A stretch of DNA of 64,000 nucleotides from an uncultured Oscillospiraceae bacterium (GCA_934597255.1 CAKTQV010000004.1:124001-188000), one strand, 5' to 3'; shown: positions 17,280-26,589, counted from the first letter of the stretch. Program-made: numbers and translations. The notes: generated by a model not told the origin, from the letters alone.

Positions 17280-19691
17280 ATGGACAGAAACGATTTTAAG
17301 GAACAATACATAAAGGCGCGGCAGGCGGTCATCGCCCGCCGTTTTCCGACGCTCAACGATATGCAGCGCCGGGCCGTGCTGGCGACGGAGGGGCCGCTGC
17401 TGATCCTGGCGGGCGCCGGCTCCGGCAAGACCACGGTCCTCATCAACCGCGTGGCCAATCTCATGAAATTCGGCCGCGCCTCGGACAGCGACGAGCTGCC
17501 GCCGGATGCGGACGAGGGGAAGCTTGGCTGCATGCAGGCATATCTGGCCGGGACGGAGGAGCTGCGCGCGGCGGCGGAGAGCTGCGCTGCGCTCGACCCG
17601 GTCGAGCCGTGGCGCATCATCGCCATCACCTTCACGAACAAGGCGGCCGGCGAGCTGAAGGACCGCCTGGCGCGTATGCTCGGGCCGGACGCCGCCGGTC
17701 AGGTCTGGGCGCGCACGTTCCATTCCGCCTGCGTGCGCATCCTGCGCCGCGACGCGGAGCGGCTGGGCTATCCGTCGAGCTTCACGATCTACGACACGGC
17801 CGACCGCACAGCCATCATGAAGCGCGTGATCCGGGAGCAGAACAAGGACGAGAAGATGTATGCGCCCAGGTGGGTGCTCGATGTGATCGACCGGGCGCGC
17901 AACCAGCTTCTCGGGCCCGCGGATTTCGCGGCGCAGGCCGAAAAATCCGGCGATTTCCGCATGCGCGGCGTGGCGGAGCTGTACACGGAATACGCGCGGC
18001 GGCTGTTTGAAGCCGGCGCGATGGATTTTGACGATCTGCTGTACAACACGGTGCGGCTGCTGCGGGAGAAGGAGGACGTGCGCTCGTATTATCAGCGGAA
18101 GTTCAAATATGTGCTGATCGACGAGTATCAGGACACGAACAACCTCCAATACCTGCTTGCGACGCTGCTGGCCGGGCAGCGGCAGAACATCTGCGTTGTG
18201 GGCGACGACGACCAGAGCATCTACGCCTTTCGCGGCGCGACCATCGAGAATATCCTTTCGTTTGAGGATCAGTATAAAAACGCGCGGGTCATCCGCCTTG
18301 AGCAGAACTACCGCAGCACGGGGCATATTCTCGCCGCGGCCAACGCCGTCATCGCCAACAACGCTGCGCGCAAGGGGAAAAAGCTCTGGACGGACAAGGG
18401 CGACGGCGAGCGCATCACGCTGTACGTGGCAAAAAACGAGGACGACGAGGCCGAGTATGTCGTGCGGCAGGTGCTGGCCGATCTGGAGCTGGGGGAGAAT
18501 CTGCGCGATCACGCTGTTTTGTACCGCACGAACGCGCAGTCGCGCGTGCTGGAGCAGGCGTTTTTGCGCAACGGCATCCGTCCCCGCATCGTCAAGGGCA
18601 ACGCCTTCTTTGAGCGCGCCGAGATCAAGGACATGATGGCCTATTTCTTCGTGCTGCTCAACCCCGCGGACGATCTGCGCCTGACGCGCATCATCAACAA
18701 TCCGCCGCGCGGCATCGGCGCGACGACGATCGAGCGTGTGGCGGCGGCCGCGGCCGGAAAGGGCTGCGGGATGTACGAGATCATGAAAAACGCCGCGCAG
18801 TATCCGGAGCTCGGCCGGGCGGCGGAGAAGCTCCGCGGCTTTACGGACATGATGGACGGGCTGATGCAGACGGCGGAGAACGGCGGTCTGGAGGCGCTGT
18901 ACGACGCCGTGCTCGAGCAGACGGGCTATGCCCGGATGCTGGAGGCGAAGCATACGGACGACGATCTCAACCGGCTGGAAAACGTGAAGGAGCTGAAAAG
19001 CTTCCTGATCAGCCATGTCAAGCAGAGCGGCGACGACACGCTGGCGGGCTTCCTTGACGAGGTGTCGCTGTACACCGATCTGCAGAACACGAGCGACGAC
19101 GAGAACACCGTCACGCTCATGACCATCCACAGCGCCAAGGGGCTGGAATACCCCTGCGTGTTTCTGGTCGGCGCGGAGGAGGGGCTGTTCCCGAGTCTGC
19201 CCGCCATCGGTGAGGCCGGGCAGATGGAGGAGGAGCGGCGGCTGGCCTATGTGGCCATCACCCGCGCGCGCAGGCGCCTTTACATCACCTGCGCCCGGCA
19301 GCGCATGATCTACGGCCAGACGGCCTCGCACCGTGTCAGCCGCTTTGTGGACGAGATCCCGCCGGAGGATCTGGATCGGCCGTATACCTCGCTCGGCGGC
19401 GACAGCTATTTCGATTTTGCGGATGTGGAGGTGCAGGAAAAGCCGCGGAAGATGACCTTCTACGGCCGTCCGGTCACGGCGGAGCCGGCCATCCGCCCGC
19501 CGAAGAAGCAGCCGGCGGCGCGACCGAGCTTCCGGCTCGGCGACCGCGTGCGGCACCGGGCCTTCAAGGACGGCACGATCGTCAAGCTCACGCCCATGGG
19601 CGGCGATCATCTGGTGGAGATCGAATTTGACGACGTCGGGCTCAAGCGCCTGATGCTCAAGGCGGCCGCGCAGCACATGGAAAAGATATAA
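17280..19691 (+). CDS. pcrA: PcrA/UvrD-type ATP-dependent DNA helicase
   Basis: An 803-residue superfamily 1A 3'-5' helicase for repair and replication-conflict resolution. All main motifs are seen: AGAGSGKTT (Walker A, about residues 42-50), AITFTNKAAGEL (Ia), DEYQDTN (II), GDDDQSIYAFRGA (III), QNYRST (IV), TIHSAKGLEYPCVFLVG (V) and AITRARRRLYITCA (VI). The last ~60 residues form the basic C-terminal segment (FRLGDRVRHRAFKDGTI) typical of PcrA for RNA polymerase binding. Longer in-frame starts upstream lack a ribosome site and extend past the promoter. Length is slightly above the family norm. Confidence 0.95.
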   Translation: MDRNDFKEQYIKARQAVIARRFPTLNDMQRRAVLATEGPLLILAGAGSGKTTVLINRVANLMKFGRASDSDELPPDADEGKLGCMQAYLAGTEELRAAAESCAALDPVEPWRIIAITFTNKAAGELKDRLARMLGPDAAGQVWARTFHSACVRILRRDAERLGYPSSFTIYDTADRTAIMKRVIREQNKDEKMYAPRWVLDVIDRARNQLLGPADFAAQAEKSGDFRMRGVAELYTEYARRLFEAGAMDFDDLLYNTVRLLREKEDVRSYYQRKFKYVLIDEYQDTNNLQYLLATLLAGQRQNICVVGDDDQSIYAFRGATIENILSFEDQYKNARVIRLEQNYRSTGHILAAANAVIANNAARKGKKLWTDKGDGERITLYVAKNEDDEAEYVVRQVLADLELGENLRDHAVLYRTNAQSRVLEQAFLRNGIRPRIVKGNAFFERAEIKDMMAYFFVLLNPADDLRLTRIINNPPRGIGATTIERVAAAAAGKGCGMYEIMKNAAQYPELGRAAEKLRGFTDMMDGLMQTAENGGLEALYDAVLEQTGYARMLEAKHTDDDLNRLENVKELKSFLISHVKQSGDDTLAGFLDEVSLYTDLQNTSDDENTVTLMTIHSAKGLEYPCVFLVGAEEGLFPSLPAIGEAGQMEEERRLAYVAITRARRRLYITCARQRMIYGQTASHRVSRFVDEIPPEDLDRPYTSLGGDSYFDFADVEVQEKPRKMTFYGRPVTAEPAIRPPKKQPAARPSFRLGDRVRHRAFKDGTIVKLTPMGGDHLVEIEFDDVGLKRLMLKAAAQHMEKI

Positions 19692-19697
19692 AAAACA

Positions 19698-19735
19698 CAG
19701 GACCCGGAGCCAGACGCGCTCCGGGTCCTGTTCGT
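19698..19735. terminator. Bidirectional terminator
   Basis: A 13-bp stem (CAGGACCCGGAGC / GCTCCGGGTCCTG) with a 7-base loop lies between pcrA and the convergent MATE gene, with TTCGTTTGTT on one side and A-rich sequence on the other. Confidence 0.85.
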
Positions 19736-19739
19736 TTGT

Positions 19740-21107
19740 TCAGTCGGTATCCACCAGCAGCTTCCGGGTCTTCCAGCGGCCGGAGAAATAATACAGCCAG
19801 CCCCAGACGACCGAGACATATCCGGCCAGTGCGCTGCCCCACCAGTAGCCGTGAAGGCCCAGCGGCCCGGCCAGCAGAAGGCTCAGCCCGACGCGCGCGA
19901 CCACGCCGTCCACGAGCGCGATGAGGAGGTTGAGATTGACGTGGCCAAGGCCGTTGATGAAGCCGATCGGCGTGCTCATAAGGGCGAAGGAGAAATACAT
20001 GACGATCTGGATGCGCATGTAGTCCGGCGCCATATCCAGAACGGCGGTCTCGCGCGTGAACAGCGAGAACACCTCGCGCGGAAGCGTCAGGCTGATCAGC
20101 GCCATGAGCGCGGCAAAGACCAGACAGCAAAGCTGCGACACGCCCATGCACCGCCGCACGCGCGCCTGGTTCCCGGCGGCGAGATTCTGCCCCGCGAAGG
20201 TCGCCACGGCGGTCTCTGTGGCGTTGGTGACGATGGTGACGAAGCTGTACAGCTTCGAGCCGATGCCGTTGACGGCTGAGGCGACGACGCCGTAGGTGTT
20301 GATCCAGGCGTTGATGAAGATCATGGAAACGTTGATAAAGATGACCTGCAGGGCCAGCGGCGCGGACAGCTTGAGGATGGTTCTGAGCGTCTGGGGGTCC
20401 ATGCGGAAGCTCTCGCGCCGGAAATCGAAGCCGAGCTGCTCCCGGTTTTTATACAGATAGGCGATGCAGCACGCACAGCCGAGAAGCTGCGAGATCGAGG
20501 TGGCGATGGCGGCGCCGGCGGCGCGCATATCCAGCACGGCCACCAGCAGCAGATCGAGCACAACGTTCGCCGCGGCCGCCGCGGCCACGAACCAGGTCGG
20601 GTGCTTTGCGTCGCCCATGCCGCGCAGCAGGGCGCTCAGTCCGCCGTTGAGGTAGGTGAACGGCACGCCGAGACAGCACCAGAACATGTACTCCACCGCG
20701 TCCGTCCAGGCCTCCTCCGGCGTGTTCATCAGGCGCAGCATGGGCTTGTTGAAGGCGATGCCGAGCGCCGTGACGACGAGGGCGATCAGGATCGTGAAGG
20801 TGAAGCAGGTGCCGAAGGTGACGCGGATGCCCTTTTTGTCGCGCGCGCCGACCTGCTGGGCGATCAGGATCTGCCCGCCGCAGCCAAGGCCGATGCCGAG
20901 CGAATACAGCAGCATGGTGATCTGTCCGGCGGTCGAAACGGCGGACAGCCCGGCGCTGCCGACGAACTGGCCGACGACGGCCATGTCCACGAGATTGTAC
21001 AGCGTGTGCAGCAGATTGCCCAGCACGAGCGGCAGCGAGAATAAAATGAGCTGCCGGGTCAGCGGGCCCTCCGTGAGATTGTTGATAAGCGATTTGCGGT
21101 CAGTCAT
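19740..21107 (-). CDS. MATE family efflux transporter
   Basis: A 455-residue integral membrane protein with about 12 transmembrane segments in two similar halves. The N-terminal half has PLVLGNLLHTLYNLVDMAVV and GIGLGCGGQILIAQQVGA, which are typical for the Firmicutes MATE/DinF-like multidrug exporters. The family uses a Na+ or H+ gradient to export cationic drugs or metabolites; the substrate here is unknown. It is a single gene with terminators on both sides. Confidence 0.92.
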   Translation of the reverse strand: MTDRKSLINNLTEGPLTRQLILFSLPLVLGNLLHTLYNLVDMAVVGQFVGSAGLSAVSTAGQITMLLYSLGIGLGCGGQILIAQQVGARDKKGIRVTFGTCFTFTILIALVVTALGIAFNKPMLRLMNTPEEAWTDAVEYMFWCCLGVPFTYLNGGLSALLRGMGDAKHPTWFVAAAAAANVVLDLLLVAVLDMRAAGAAIATSISQLLGCACCIAYLYKNREQLGFDFRRESFRMDPQTLRTILKLSAPLALQVIFINVSMIFINAWINTYGVVASAVNGIGSKLYSFVTIVTNATETAVATFAGQNLAAGNQARVRRCMGVSQLCCLVFAALMALISLTLPREVFSLFTRETAVLDMAPDYMRIQIVMYFSFALMSTPIGFINGLGHVNLNLLIALVDGVVARVGLSLLLAGPLGLHGYWWGSALAGYVSVVWGWLYYFSGRWKTRKLLVDTD

Positions 21108-21135
21108 ATGGCTTCCTTCCGTTTCAGACAGGTCA

Positions 21136-21169
21136 AGAAAAATACCGCGGCCGGTTTTGCCCGGCCGCG
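21136..21169 (-). terminator. Terminator of the pyrophosphatase gene
   Basis: The stem CGCGGCCGG / CCGGCCGCG (loop TTTTGC) is followed on the minus strand by TATTTTTCTT. It lies 23 bases beyond the pyrophosphatase stop and before the MATE start. Confidence 0.75.
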
Positions 21170-21191
21170 ATAGAGATTCTGCGGAGTGTGC

Positions 21192-23609
21192 TTAGAAGAT
21201 GCCGCCCTTGGCGATCAGGCCGGCGAACACGATGGAGACCATGCTCATCAGCTTGATCAGGATGTTGATGGACGGGCCGGAGGTGTCCTTGAAGGGATCG
21301 CCGATGGTGTCGCCGACGACGGCGGCCTTGTGGTTGTCGGAGCCCTTGCCGCCGTGGTGGCCGGCTTCGATGTACTTCTTGGCGTTATCCCAGGCGCCGC
21401 CGGAGTTGGACATGAAGATGGCAATGATGAAGCCGGAGGCGGTGGAGCCGCACAGCAGGCCGATCACGCCGCTGGCGCCGAGGATCAGACCCACGATGAT
21501 GGGGGAGACGATGCCGGCGAGGGCGGGAAGGATCATTTCCTTCAGGCTGTTCTTCGAGCACAGGTCGACGCACTTGGCATAGTCGGCCTCGACGCCTTCC
21601 TTGCCCTCGAGCAGACCGGGGATCTTGCGGAACTGGCGGCGGACCTCGACCACGATGCTCTGGGCCGCGCGGCCCACGGCGCTCATGGTCAGAGCGGAGA
21701 ACAGGAACGGAAGCATGGCACCGATGAAGATGCCGACCAGGACGGACGGATCCATCAGGCTCAGCGTGTAATCCACGCCCTCGATCAGGCCGCGCTCGGT
21801 CAGCTTCTCGACGAAGCTGGCGATCAGGGCCAGGGCGGTCAGAGCGGCGGAGCCGATGGCAAAGCCCTTGCCGGTGGCGGCGGTAGTGTTGCCGAGCGAG
21901 TCGAGCGCGTCGGTGCGCTCGCGCACTTCCTCGGGAAGGCCGGCCATCTCGGCGATGCCGCCGGCGTTGTCGGCCACGGGGCCGTAGGCGTCGGTGGACA
22001 GGGTGATGCCGAGGGTGGACAGCATGCCGACGGCGGAAATGGCGATGCCGTACAGGCCGAGGCTGGCGTTGCCGGCGTTGCCGGTCAGCGTGGTGGAGCA
22101 GAAGTAGGCGATGACGACGGCCGCGCCGACGATCAGGATGGGCAGCAGGGTGCTCATCATGCCGAGGGACAGGCCGGAGATGATCAGCGTCGCGGTGCCG
22201 GTCTCGGAGGAGGCGGCCAGACGCTGCGTGGGCTTGTATGTATCGGAGGTGTAGTACTCAGTGACCTTGCCGATCAGAACACCGGCGCCCAGACCGGCCA
22301 GAACGGCCAGATAGATGCCGTAGTAGCCGATGCCGAACAGCGCCCACACGGCGAAGAAGCTCAGCACGGCGGTGGCGATGGCGGCGAAGTTGGTGCCGCG
22401 GGACAGGGCCTTGAGCAGCTCGCGCTGGGAGGCCTCTTCCTTCGTCTTGACGAGGAAGGTGCCGATCAGGGAGCAGATGACGCCCACGGCGGCCATGATC
22501 AGAGGCAGGGCCACGGCGCGGGTACGGTCGATCGCGGCGATCTGGTTGAAGGCCACGACGCCCAGAGCGCAGGTGGACAGGATGGAGCCGACGTAGGATT
22601 CGTACAGGTCGGCGCCCATGCCGGCCACGTCGCCCACGTTGTCGCCGACGTTATCGGCGATGGCGGCGGGGTTGCGGGGGTCGTCCTCGGGAATGCCGGC
22701 CTCGACCTTGCCGACAAGGTCAGCGCCGACGTCGGCGGCCTTGGTGAAGATGCCGCCGCCCACACGGGCGAACAGAGCCATGGACGAAGCGCCCATGCCG
22801 AAGGTGATCATCGTGGAGGTGATGGTCTCGATGGTCTCATGGAAGCAAAGCTTGAGGATGCAGTACCACAGGGAGATGTCCAGCAGGCCCAGGCCGACGA
22901 CCGTGAAGCCCATGACGGAGCCGGCGCCGAAGGCGACGCGCAGGCCGCGGTTGAGGCCCTGCTGCGCGGCGGCGGCCGTGCGGTCGTTGGAGGCGGTGGC
23001 GATCTTCATGCCGATGAAGCCGGACAGACCGGAGAAAATGCCGCCGGTCAGGAAGGCGAACGGCACATACCACGTCAGCATGTCGAGCGCGGCCATGATG
23101 CAGATGATGATGACCATGCACACGAAGAAGATGCCGACGGTCTTGTACTGGCGGGTCAGGAAGGCGTTGGCGCCGGAACGGACGGCGCGGCTGATCTGCT
23201 GCATTCTGGGCGTGCCTTCGTCGAAGGACAGCACGAGCTTGGCCTGGTAAACGACAAAGACCAGCGCGATGACCGACGCGATCAGGCTGATGAGCCAGAG
23301 GTTATCCAGCAGCCAGCTGGTGTTCTGGGCGACTTCGGGTTCGGCCGTGGCGGGCTCCGCCGTGGCAGGCTCTTCGGTCGCAGGCTCGGCCGTGGCGGGC
23401 TCCGCCGTCGTGGGTTCGGCGGTCGCAGGCTCTTCGGCCGCAGCGGTCGCGGGCTCGGCGGCCGTGGTGTTCTGGCCGAACTGAGCGAGCGCGTTCTGCG
23501 CGTTTTCGAGCGCGGAGGTCGTGGGCTCGGCTGAGGCGGCCATGGCGCCGACGCCAAGGACCATACACAGAGCCACGACGAGGACAAGGATTTTGCTCAA
23601 TGTCTTCAT
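21192..23609 (-). CDS. hppA: Membrane-bound ion-pumping pyrophosphatase with N-terminal repeat extension
   Basis: An 805-residue M-PPase that couples pyrophosphate hydrolysis to Na+ and/or H+ export. Canonical motifs are intact: DVGADLVGKVEAG, NPAAIADNVGDNVGD, and near the end SNSGGAWDNAKKYIE and GDTIGDPFKDTSGPS. GNTTAATGKG carries Ala where potassium-independent enzymes have Lys, so the K+-dependent class is likely. The protein is longer than the usual ~700 residues: a signal-peptide-like segment (1-27) and a repeat of EPATA-type units (about 48-90) precede the first usual helix near residue 98. A GTG at 23624 abuts the AGGAG; the ATG at 23609 begins the signal-like sequence and was chosen, with some doubt. 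Confidence 0.94.
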   Translation of the reverse strand: MKTLSKILVLVVALCMVLGVGAMAASAEPTTSALENAQNALAQFGQNTTAAEPATAAAEEPATAEPTTAEPATAEPATEEPATAEPATAEPEVAQNTSWLLDNLWLISLIASVIALVFVVYQAKLVLSFDEGTPRMQQISRAVRSGANAFLTRQYKTVGIFFVCMVIIICIMAALDMLTWYVPFAFLTGGIFSGLSGFIGMKIATASNDRTAAAAQQGLNRGLRVAFGAGSVMGFTVVGLGLLDISLWYCILKLCFHETIETITSTMITFGMGASSMALFARVGGGIFTKAADVGADLVGKVEAGIPEDDPRNPAAIADNVGDNVGDVAGMGADLYESYVGSILSTCALGVVAFNQIAAIDRTRAVALPLIMAAVGVICSLIGTFLVKTKEEASQRELLKALSRGTNFAAIATAVLSFFAVWALFGIGYYGIYLAVLAGLGAGVLIGKVTEYYTSDTYKPTQRLAASSETGTATLIISGLSLGMMSTLLPILIVGAAVVIAYFCSTTLTGNAGNASLGLYGIAISAVGMLSTLGITLSTDAYGPVADNAGGIAEMAGLPEEVRERTDALDSLGNTTAATGKGFAIGSAALTALALIASFVEKLTERGLIEGVDYTLSLMDPSVLVGIFIGAMLPFLFSALTMSAVGRAAQSIVVEVRRQFRKIPGLLEGKEGVEADYAKCVDLCSKNSLKEMILPALAGIVSPIIVGLILGASGVIGLLCGSTASGFIIAIFMSNSGGAWDNAKKYIEAGHHGGKGSDNHKAAVVGDTIGDPFKDTSGPSINILIKLMSMVSIVFAGLIAKGGIF
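23337..23466 (-). repeat. Coding repeat for EPATA-type pentapeptides
   Basis: About eight degenerate 15-base units (Glu-Pro-Ala/Thr-Thr-Ala/Glu) run in frame in the 5' part of the pyrophosphatase gene. The encoded segment is acidic, Pro/Thr-rich and lies between the signal-like region and the first conserved helix. Confidence 0.85.
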
Positions 23610-23651
23610 TTGCTCAAGTTTCACTCCTATACATTTATTTCAGGCTTACCT

Positions 23652-23680
23652 ATTATAAACTGTTTCAGACTTCCTTCCAA
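23652..23680 (-). promoter_or_regulatory. Promoter of the pyrophosphatase gene
   Basis: Minus-strand TTGGAA (23675-23680) and TATAAT (23652-23657), 17 bp apart. Confidence 0.7.
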
Positions 23681-23757
23681 GAAAAAAATTGAATTCTGCC
23701 ATAAAATTTTTTGTTGGATTCACAGCTTTCTTTGTTGAAATTTGCTAAGAAAAGCGC

Positions 23758-23785
23758 TTGCAAAAAAAGCTTTGACAGGTATAAT
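23758..23785 (+). promoter_or_regulatory. Promoter of thrC
   Basis: TTGCAA (23758-23763) and TATAAT (23780-23785) with a 16-bp spacer, 38 bases before the ATG. A TTGACA at 23772 sits too close to the -10 box to be its partner. Confidence 0.65.
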
Positions 23786-23823
23786 AAAATCAGGCGAAAA
23801 TTTTGAAAGCACGAGGTTTTTCT

Positions 23824-25044
23824 ATGAAAAATGTCAAATGCCTCCGCTGCGTCCGCTGCGGACGCGAATACGAAGCCGTGCCCCAAGCCACGACCTGCGA
23901 ATGCGGCGGCATACTCGACGTCGTGTACGATTACGATCATATCCGCCCGCTGGCGGACAAAAAATTCTTCGCCGGCTGCGCCGAGCGCAGCATGTGGCGC
24001 TATCGGGCGCTGCTGCCGGTGGAGGAGAATACGCCCCAGCCGCCGCTTCGCGTGGGCTGGTCGCCGCTGTACGACGAGCCGCGCATGGCCGAGCGTCTCG
24101 GCATTGCGCGCCTGTGGCTGAAGGACGACGGCCAGAACCCGACGTCCTCGCTCAAGGATCGCGCCAGCGCCATGGCCGTCGCCAAGGCGGTGGAGGCCGG
24201 GTATGACAGGATCTGCTGCTCCTCGACGGGGAACGCGGCCTCGTCTCTGGCCGGCAATGCGGCGGCGGCCGGGCTTTCGGCCTATATTTTCGTGCCCTCC
24301 CGCGCGCCGGCCGGCAAGGTGGCGCAGCTGCTCATCTTCGGCGCGAAGGTCTTTTCCGTGCAGGGCAGCTATGAGGAAACCTTTGAAATGTCAAAGGCGG
24401 CCATCGAGCGCTACGGCTTTTATAACCGCAACGCCGCCATCAACCCCTATCTGATGGAGGGGAAAAAGACCGTTTCCCTCGAAATCGCCGAGCAGCTCGG
24501 CTGGCAGGCGCCGGACTATGTGGCGCTGTCCGTGGGCGACGGCTGCACCATCGCGGGCGTGTGGAAGGGCTTTAAGGATCTTTACGCGCTGGGTCTGATC
24601 GACCGGCTGCCGCGGCTGATCTCCGTGCAGGCGGAAAAGACCTGCCCGATCAACCGGGCGGTCGAAACGGGCGAGCCATGGCAGCCCATGGAGGAGGACA
24701 CGCTGGCCGATTCCATCTCCGTCGGCGTTCCGCGCAACCCCGACAAGGCCATCGCCGCCATCCGGGAATCCAACGGGCTGACGGTCGAGGTCTCGGATGA
24801 GGAGATACTGGCGGCCATGCGCGAAACGGGCCGCGTGTGCGGCGTGTTCGGCGAGCCGGCGGGCGTCACGGGCATGGCGGGGCTGAAAAAGCTGTGCGCG
24901 GCCGGCCGGATCGAAAGCGATGCGCGCGTTGTGGCCATCGTTACGGGCAACGGCCTGAAGGATACGGCCAACGGCATCCGGGCGGCCGGCGAGCCGATCC
25001 GGCTTGACCCCGATCCGTCGCTTCTGGCGTCGGTCCTGGGCTGA
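23824..25044 (+). CDS. thrC: Threonine synthase
   Basis: A 406-residue fold-type-II PLP enzyme that converts O-phosphohomoserine to threonine. A small N-terminal zinc-ribbon-like segment (CLRCVRCGREY ... TCECGG) is typical of this clostridial/archaeal type. The PLP lysine is in SSLKDRAS, and the phosphate-binding loop includes SSTGNAASSLAGNAA. GDGCTIAGVWKGFKDL and VTGNGLKDT near the end complete the family pattern. The ATG at 23824 is 7 bases after GAGG; an upstream in-frame TTG (23803) lacks such a site. It is monocistronic, with no other threonine gene nearby. Confidence 0.93.
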   Translation: MKNVKCLRCVRCGREYEAVPQATTCECGGILDVVYDYDHIRPLADKKFFAGCAERSMWRYRALLPVEENTPQPPLRVGWSPLYDEPRMAERLGIARLWLKDDGQNPTSSLKDRASAMAVAKAVEAGYDRICCSSTGNAASSLAGNAAAAGLSAYIFVPSRAPAGKVAQLLIFGAKVFSVQGSYEETFEMSKAAIERYGFYNRNAAINPYLMEGKKTVSLEIAEQLGWQAPDYVALSVGDGCTIAGVWKGFKDLYALGLIDRLPRLISVQAEKTCPINRAVETGEPWQPMEEDTLADSISVGVPRNPDKAIAAIRESNGLTVEVSDEEILAAMRETGRVCGVFGEPAGVTGMAGLKKLCAAGRIESDARVVAIVTGNGLKDTANGIRAAGEPIRLDPDPSLLASVLG

Positions 25045-25074
25045 GGGCGCGCGTATCAAATTATAAGAATGCAG

Positions 25075-25107
25075 AAAAAGGGAGCGGATCCTCCGCTCCC
25101 TTTTTGC
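25075..25107. terminator. Bidirectional terminator
   Basis: Stem AAAAGGGAGCGGA / TCCGCTCCCTTTTT (short centre) lies between thrC and the convergent hydantoinase gene. Confidence 0.88.
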
Positions 25108-25118
25108 TTTGCCGCCGC

Positions 25119-26471
25119 TCAGAACGCCGGCCGGCGCGCCAGAAAGCGCCCGCCGCCGCGGCGGATGCATCGCCCGTTTTCCGCGACCGGTTCGCCCCGC
25201 AGATACACGGTGCGCGCCCGGCCCGCCAGCGCGAAGCCCTCCCACGGTGAATAGTCGCAGTTCGTCTGCTGCTCCGCGGCGCGTATCTCGCCGCGCCAGC
25301 CGGGGTCCCAGACGACCACGTCCGCGTCAAAGCCCGGCTCAAGCGCGCCCTTCCGCCCCCAGAGACCGAAGGCCTTTGCCGGATTGGCTGCCAGCATCGC
25401 GCACATCTGCGGCGCCGTGATGCGGCCCGCGGCCACGCCGCAGGTCCAGATGAGGGCCGGGCGCTGCTCCAGTCCCGGCAGGCCGTTGGGGATCAGACTG
25501 AAATTATGTAAACCGAGCTCTTTTTGTTTTTTGAAGTTAAAGCTGCAATGGTCGGTAGAGATTATGTCGATCTCGCTGTTTGCGGCGGCACGCCAGAGCG
25601 CGTTTTTGTCCTCCGCCTTGCGGATCGGCGGCGAGCATACGAATTTCGCGCCCTCGAAGTCCGGGCGGGCGTACACCTCGTCGGTCAGCGTCAGATACTG
25701 CGGGCAGGATTCGACCAGCACGGTCCGGCCCGCAGCGCGCGCCGCCTCGATCGCGGCCAGTCCCTCGTGCGTGGACAGGTGAACGACCCAGCAGGGGGCG
25801 GCGGCCTCGCCGGCCAGCTCCATCAGCCGCGCCACGGCCGCGGCCTCGACCTCGTTCGGCCGCGACAGCGGGTGATATTTCGGCTCCGTATGCCCCGCGG
25901 CCAGCTCCGCGGCCACGCGGCGGTTTACCTCGCCGCCAAGCTCGCAGTGCACGCCCACATAGCAGCCGAGCCGCCCCGCCTCGGCGAGCAGCCCACGCAG
26001 CGCGCCGTCGTCCAGCCGCAGATTGTCGTAGGCCATGTAGGCCTTGAAGCTCGAAACGCCCTGCCGGACCATATCCGCCATCTCACGCCGCGTTGCCTCG
26101 CTCCAGTCGGTCACGGCCATGTGAAAGCCGTAATCCACCGCGCAGCGCCCATCCGCGCGGCTGTGCCACAGATCGAGCGCCTGCGCCAGCGTGCCGCCGC
26201 GCTCCTGTGTGGCGAAATCGAGAACGACGGTCGTGCCGCCGGCCGCGGCCGCGGCCGTGCCGCTGGCAAAATCGTCCGCCGTCACCGTGCCGGAGACCGG
26301 CATATCCAGATGCGTGTGGCTGTCGATGAAGCCGGGGAACAGCAGCATCCCGCGCACGTCCACGACCTCGTCCGCCGCGCCCGGCGCGGTGATCTTTCCG
26401 TTTTCCATATAGACGTCCCGCGTCTCGATCCCCTCCGGGGTCACGACGCGCCCGCCGCGCAATACGATCAT
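25119..26471 (-). CDS. Dihydropyrimidinase/hydantoinase-family cyclic amidohydrolase
   Basis: A 450-residue binuclear-zinc amidohydrolase. FPGFIDSHTHLDM (about residues 42-54) gives the HxH ligands, and SSFKAYMAYDN (about 138-148) holds the carbamylated Lys. Later HCELGGE, HLSTHEG and STDHCSFN supply the remaining ligands. The family opens cyclic amide rings (dihydropyrimidines, hydantoins, allantoin); the neighbouring guanine deaminase suggests a purine- or pyrimidine-derived ring. Start choice: GGAGG lies 8 bases before the ATG at 26471, whereas longer in-frame starts would run into the repeated hairpin. Confidence 0.9.
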   Translation of the reverse strand: MIVLRGGRVVTPEGIETRDVYMENGKITAPGAADEVVDVRGMLLFPGFIDSHTHLDMPVSGTVTADDFASGTAAAAAGGTTVVLDFATQERGGTLAQALDLWHSRADGRCAVDYGFHMAVTDWSEATRREMADMVRQGVSSFKAYMAYDNLRLDDGALRGLLAEAGRLGCYVGVHCELGGEVNRRVAAELAAGHTEPKYHPLSRPNEVEAAAVARLMELAGEAAAPCWVVHLSTHEGLAAIEAARAAGRTVLVESCPQYLTLTDEVYARPDFEGAKFVCSPPIRKAEDKNALWRAAANSEIDIISTDHCSFNFKKQKELGLHNFSLIPNGLPGLEQRPALIWTCGVAAGRITAPQMCAMLAANPAKAFGLWGRKGALEPGFDADVVVWDPGWRGEIRAAEQQTNCDYSPWEGFALAGRARTVYLRGEPVAENGRCIRRGGGRFLARRPAF

Positions 26472-26520
26472 TCCGATCGCCTCCGTTTCCGTTTTTTCCA
26501 TCATACCACGTTTGCCGCGG

Positions 26521-26564
26521 CCCGGCAATGAAATAACCGCCGTCTCATACGAGACGGCGGTTTC
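26521..26564. repeat. 44-bp direct repeat, copy 1 (hairpin, also acts as terminator)
   Basis: Identical over 44 bases to 28015-28058, same orientation. It begins CCCGGCAATGAAATAA and contains a 12-bp inverted repeat (AACCGCCGTCTC / GAGACGGCGGTT, ATAC loop). On the minus strand it ends in TTATTT and probably terminates the zinc-ribbon gene. The first 16 bases equal the coding tail of the XRE gene, although no such gene ends here. Confidence 0.95.
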
Positions 26565-26589
26565 CGCGGGGCGGGGATGCTTCAATGGC

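Noticed and set aside
17154..23534. Very long open frames antisense to pcrA, hppA and other genes (over 700 codons)
   Set aside because: They mirror real genes codon for codon in GC-rich DNA, lack ribosome sites and show no family motifs, while the sense strands carry full conserved domains.
23772..23785. TTGACA next to TATAAT before thrC as a promoter pair
   Set aside because: Only 2 bases separate them; TTGCAA at 23758 gives a proper 16-bp spacer.
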